8,408 bases of DNA from Flavobacteriales bacterium UBA4660 (GTDB taxonomy: Bacteria > Bacteroidota > Bacteroidia > Flavobacteriales_D > Sanyastnellaceae). The stretch is from contig DHLU01000091.1 of assembly GCA_002405435.1 (NCBI GenBank), positions 1 to 8,408 on the forward strand, written 5' to 3'. Position numbers and translations under genes: made by a program. Of this stretch, positions 7,165-8,408 are shown piece after piece. Under the pieces are notes generated by a model. The model saw only the letters and a list, made by a program, of their open reading frames with translations. It did not search any database and was not told the DNA's origin. The first letter of the stretch is position 1, and each line of letters opens with the position of its first letter.

Positions 7165-8300
7165 CAAGCCAGCCACTGCATATTCGTCCGTTAGAGGATT
7201 GGTGGCCTGCGGCGGGCAAGCCGAGGCTCATCAGTGGCCCTTGCAGTGCGGAAACACGCCAGCAGGTGGTGGAAACCGCCCTGCGCCTGAAAGCAACCGG
7301 AACGGTACACATGCTCAGGGCCGGATTGTGGAAACCGCGCACGCGGCCCGATAGCTTTGAAGGGGTAGGAGAGCAGGGTATTGCCTGGATGCTCGAGGCG
7401 CGCGAGGCGACCGGGTTGCCCATCATCACCGAGGTAGCCACGGCCCAGCATGCGGCCATTTGCATCAGCCGGGGTATAGATGCGCTCTGGATCGGCGCCC
7501 GTACCACGGTAAATCCATTCAGCGTTCAGGAACTGGCCGATGCTTTGCGGGGTGTCGACATTCCGGTTTTTGTAAAAAATCCGGTAAATGCAGACCTGCA
7601 GCTCTGGATTGGGGCCATTGAGCGGTTTAACCGAGCAGGCATCACCAGGCTCGCAGCGATGCACCGTGGTTTTTCCTACTACGGACAAACAATCTACCGC
7701 AACAAGCCAATGTGGGAGATTCCGATTGCGCTGCAAACCCAGTTTCCTGAGCTGCCCATCTTTTGCGACCCCTCGCACATCTGCGGCCGCCGCGACCTGC
7801 TCGCACACGTGGCCCAGCGCGCACTCGACCTCGGCATGGCCGGTCTGATGCTCGAAAGCCACATCACACCTGATGAGGCATGGAGTGACGCAGCCCAGCA
7901 GGTGACCCCAGAGCGCCTGCGTGAAATGATTGGCGCACTGAGTGTGCGAAGGCCCGGTGCAGACAGTGCTCCGCAAACCAATGAACTCAAATTGTTGAGG
8001 GAAAAAATTGACCGTATTGACAAGCAATTGGTCGAGTTGCTCGGTGAGCGCATGAACCTCGCGGCCGAAGTCGGGGAGTACAAGCAGTTGCATAACCTGC
8101 AGGTGCTGCAGGTCGAACGATGGAAAGAAATAGTCGCCACGCGCAGCGCACTGGCCGCCGAACTAGGGCTGAGCAAACAATTTATCGCTCATTACCTCGA
8201 ACATATTCATAAGGAAAGCATCCGCAGGCAGTCGGCCGTCATGTCGGAGGGAAATACCGGCAACCTGCGCAACCCGTCAGATAAGGGCCTAACCACCTGA
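7161..8300 (+). CDS. Bifunctional 3-deoxy-7-phosphoheptulonate synthase / chorismate mutase (type II)
   Basis: Residues about 8-260 form a class I-beta DAHP synthase, which condenses PEP and erythrose 4-phosphate at the entry to the shikimate pathway. Visible motifs are GPCS (26-29), RAGLWKPRTRP (53-63), GAR (112-114), KNP (139-141), HRG (168-170) and DPSH (203-206). The metal ligands expected from the Thermotoga enzyme are all present with matching spacing: Cys28, His206, Glu232, Asp243. Residues about 274-358 form an AroQ-type chorismate mutase, chorismate to prephenate, with Arg280, Arg297, Lys308, Arg320 and the IHKESIRRQ helix (349-357). The order synthase-then-mutase is the one found in Bacteroidota, opposite to Bacillus AroA(G), where the mutase domain comes first and mediates feedback by prephenate. 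Feedback here is inferred. About 22 residues (358-379) extend beyond the mutase fold. The start overlaps the preceding stop by ATGA. Confidence 0.95.
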   Translation: MTSQPLHIRPLEDWWPAAGKPRLISGPCSAETRQQVVETALRLKATGTVHMLRAGLWKPRTRPDSFEGVGEQGIAWMLEAREATGLPIITEVATAQHAAICISRGIDALWIGARTTVNPFSVQELADALRGVDIPVFVKNPVNADLQLWIGAIERFNRAGITRLAAMHRGFSYYGQTIYRNKPMWEIPIALQTQFPELPIFCDPSHICGRRDLLAHVAQRALDLGMAGLMLESHITPDEAWSDAAQQVTPERLREMIGALSVRRPGADSAPQTNELKLLREKIDRIDKQLVELLGERMNLAAEVGEYKQLHNLQVLQVERWKEIVATRSALAAELGLSKQFIAHYLEHIHKESIRRQSAVMSEGNTGNLRNPSDKGLTT

Positions 8301-8346
8301 TCCCCCGTGGGTAAAGCCATGCACAGGCAGCCCCTTATAGAAGGAA

Positions 8347-8408
8347 CTACTTGATTTTAACGCGAAACATTTCATCTTGTCCGATATAACCGGTCAGCAC
8401 ATCGTCAG
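8347..8408 (-). CDS. C-terminal end of a convergent gene (partial)
   Basis: Reading leftward from the window edge, one frame is open for 19 codons (DDVLTGYIGQDEMFRVKIK) and ends in TAG at 8349-8347; the other two minus-strand frames hit stops quickly. The peptide is a credible protein C-terminus, and its stop lies 46 bp from the convergent DAHP synthase stop, a normal gap. I cannot assign a family from this tail. No terminator hairpin with a T-run is visible in the 46-bp gap for either gene. Confidence 0.55.
   Translation of the reverse strand, partial: DDVLTGYIGQDEMFRVKIK

Noticed and set aside
7191..8093. 300-codon minus-strand frame opposite the DAHP synthase/chorismate mutase gene
   Set aside because: It is antisense to a gene with intact metal ligands and active-site motifs, and its translation is Cys/Arg/His-rich with no recognisable domain.
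1..8408. Mobile elements, CRISPR arrays, tRNA or rRNA genes, toxin-antitoxin or defence islands
   Set aside because: No transposase or integrase motifs, inverted terminal repeats, spaced direct repeats, RNA gene signatures or defence domains were seen on either strand.

Overview
The window looks like chromosomal DNA from a member of the Bacteroidota, probably an aerobic environmental lineage of Cytophagia/Chitinophagia/Flavobacteriia type. This is inferred from four things: a bacillithiol glycosyltransferase (BshA), a DAHP synthase fused in front of a type II chorismate mutase, a patatin fused to an Omp85-like barrel, and an exact TAnnTTTG element (the Bacteroidota promoter -7 consensus) directly in front of bshA. 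Shine-Dalgarno sequences are not conspicuous. Coding GC is moderate, roughly half or a little more by eye. No species can be named. I see no rRNA, tRNA, CRISPR array, insertion sequence, phage gene or long repeat.

Layout from left to right. Bases 1-33 may hold the first codons of a gene leaving the window leftward. From 131 to 850 a small exported, helical TPR-like protein of unknown function reads rightward and is closed by a strong intrinsic terminator (891-930). From 5291 down to 974 three genes read leftward with short gaps: a patatin/outer-membrane-barrel protein, a WlbA/WbpB-like Gfo/Idh/MocA oxidoreductase, and a FemAB-like GNAT transferase. They are a plausible operon with a cell-envelope or surface-glycan theme. 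A 153-bp divergent promoter region (5292-5444) separates them from a rightward cluster, 5445-8300: bshA, a two-helix membrane protein of unknown function, and the bifunctional DAHP synthase/chorismate mutase. The last two overlap by ATGA. At 8347-8408 the C-terminal codons of a convergent leftward gene enter the window.

How the genes relate. BshA makes GlcNAc-malate, the first intermediate of the thiol bacillithiol. The DAHP synthase/chorismate mutase opens the shikimate pathway and also carries out the chorismate-to-prephenate step toward Phe/Tyr. The membrane protein between them has no assigned role, but its tight linkage suggests co-expression. In the leftward cluster, the oxidoreductase/transferase pair is of the kind seen in sugar modification for surface polysaccharides. 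The patatin-barrel protein is predicted to act at the outer membrane.

Most of the window is ordinary conserved chromosome. The points most worth checking are the apparently leaderless bshA promoter, the uncharacterised membrane protein coupled to the DAHP synthase gene, and the altered oxyanion-hole motif of the patatin.
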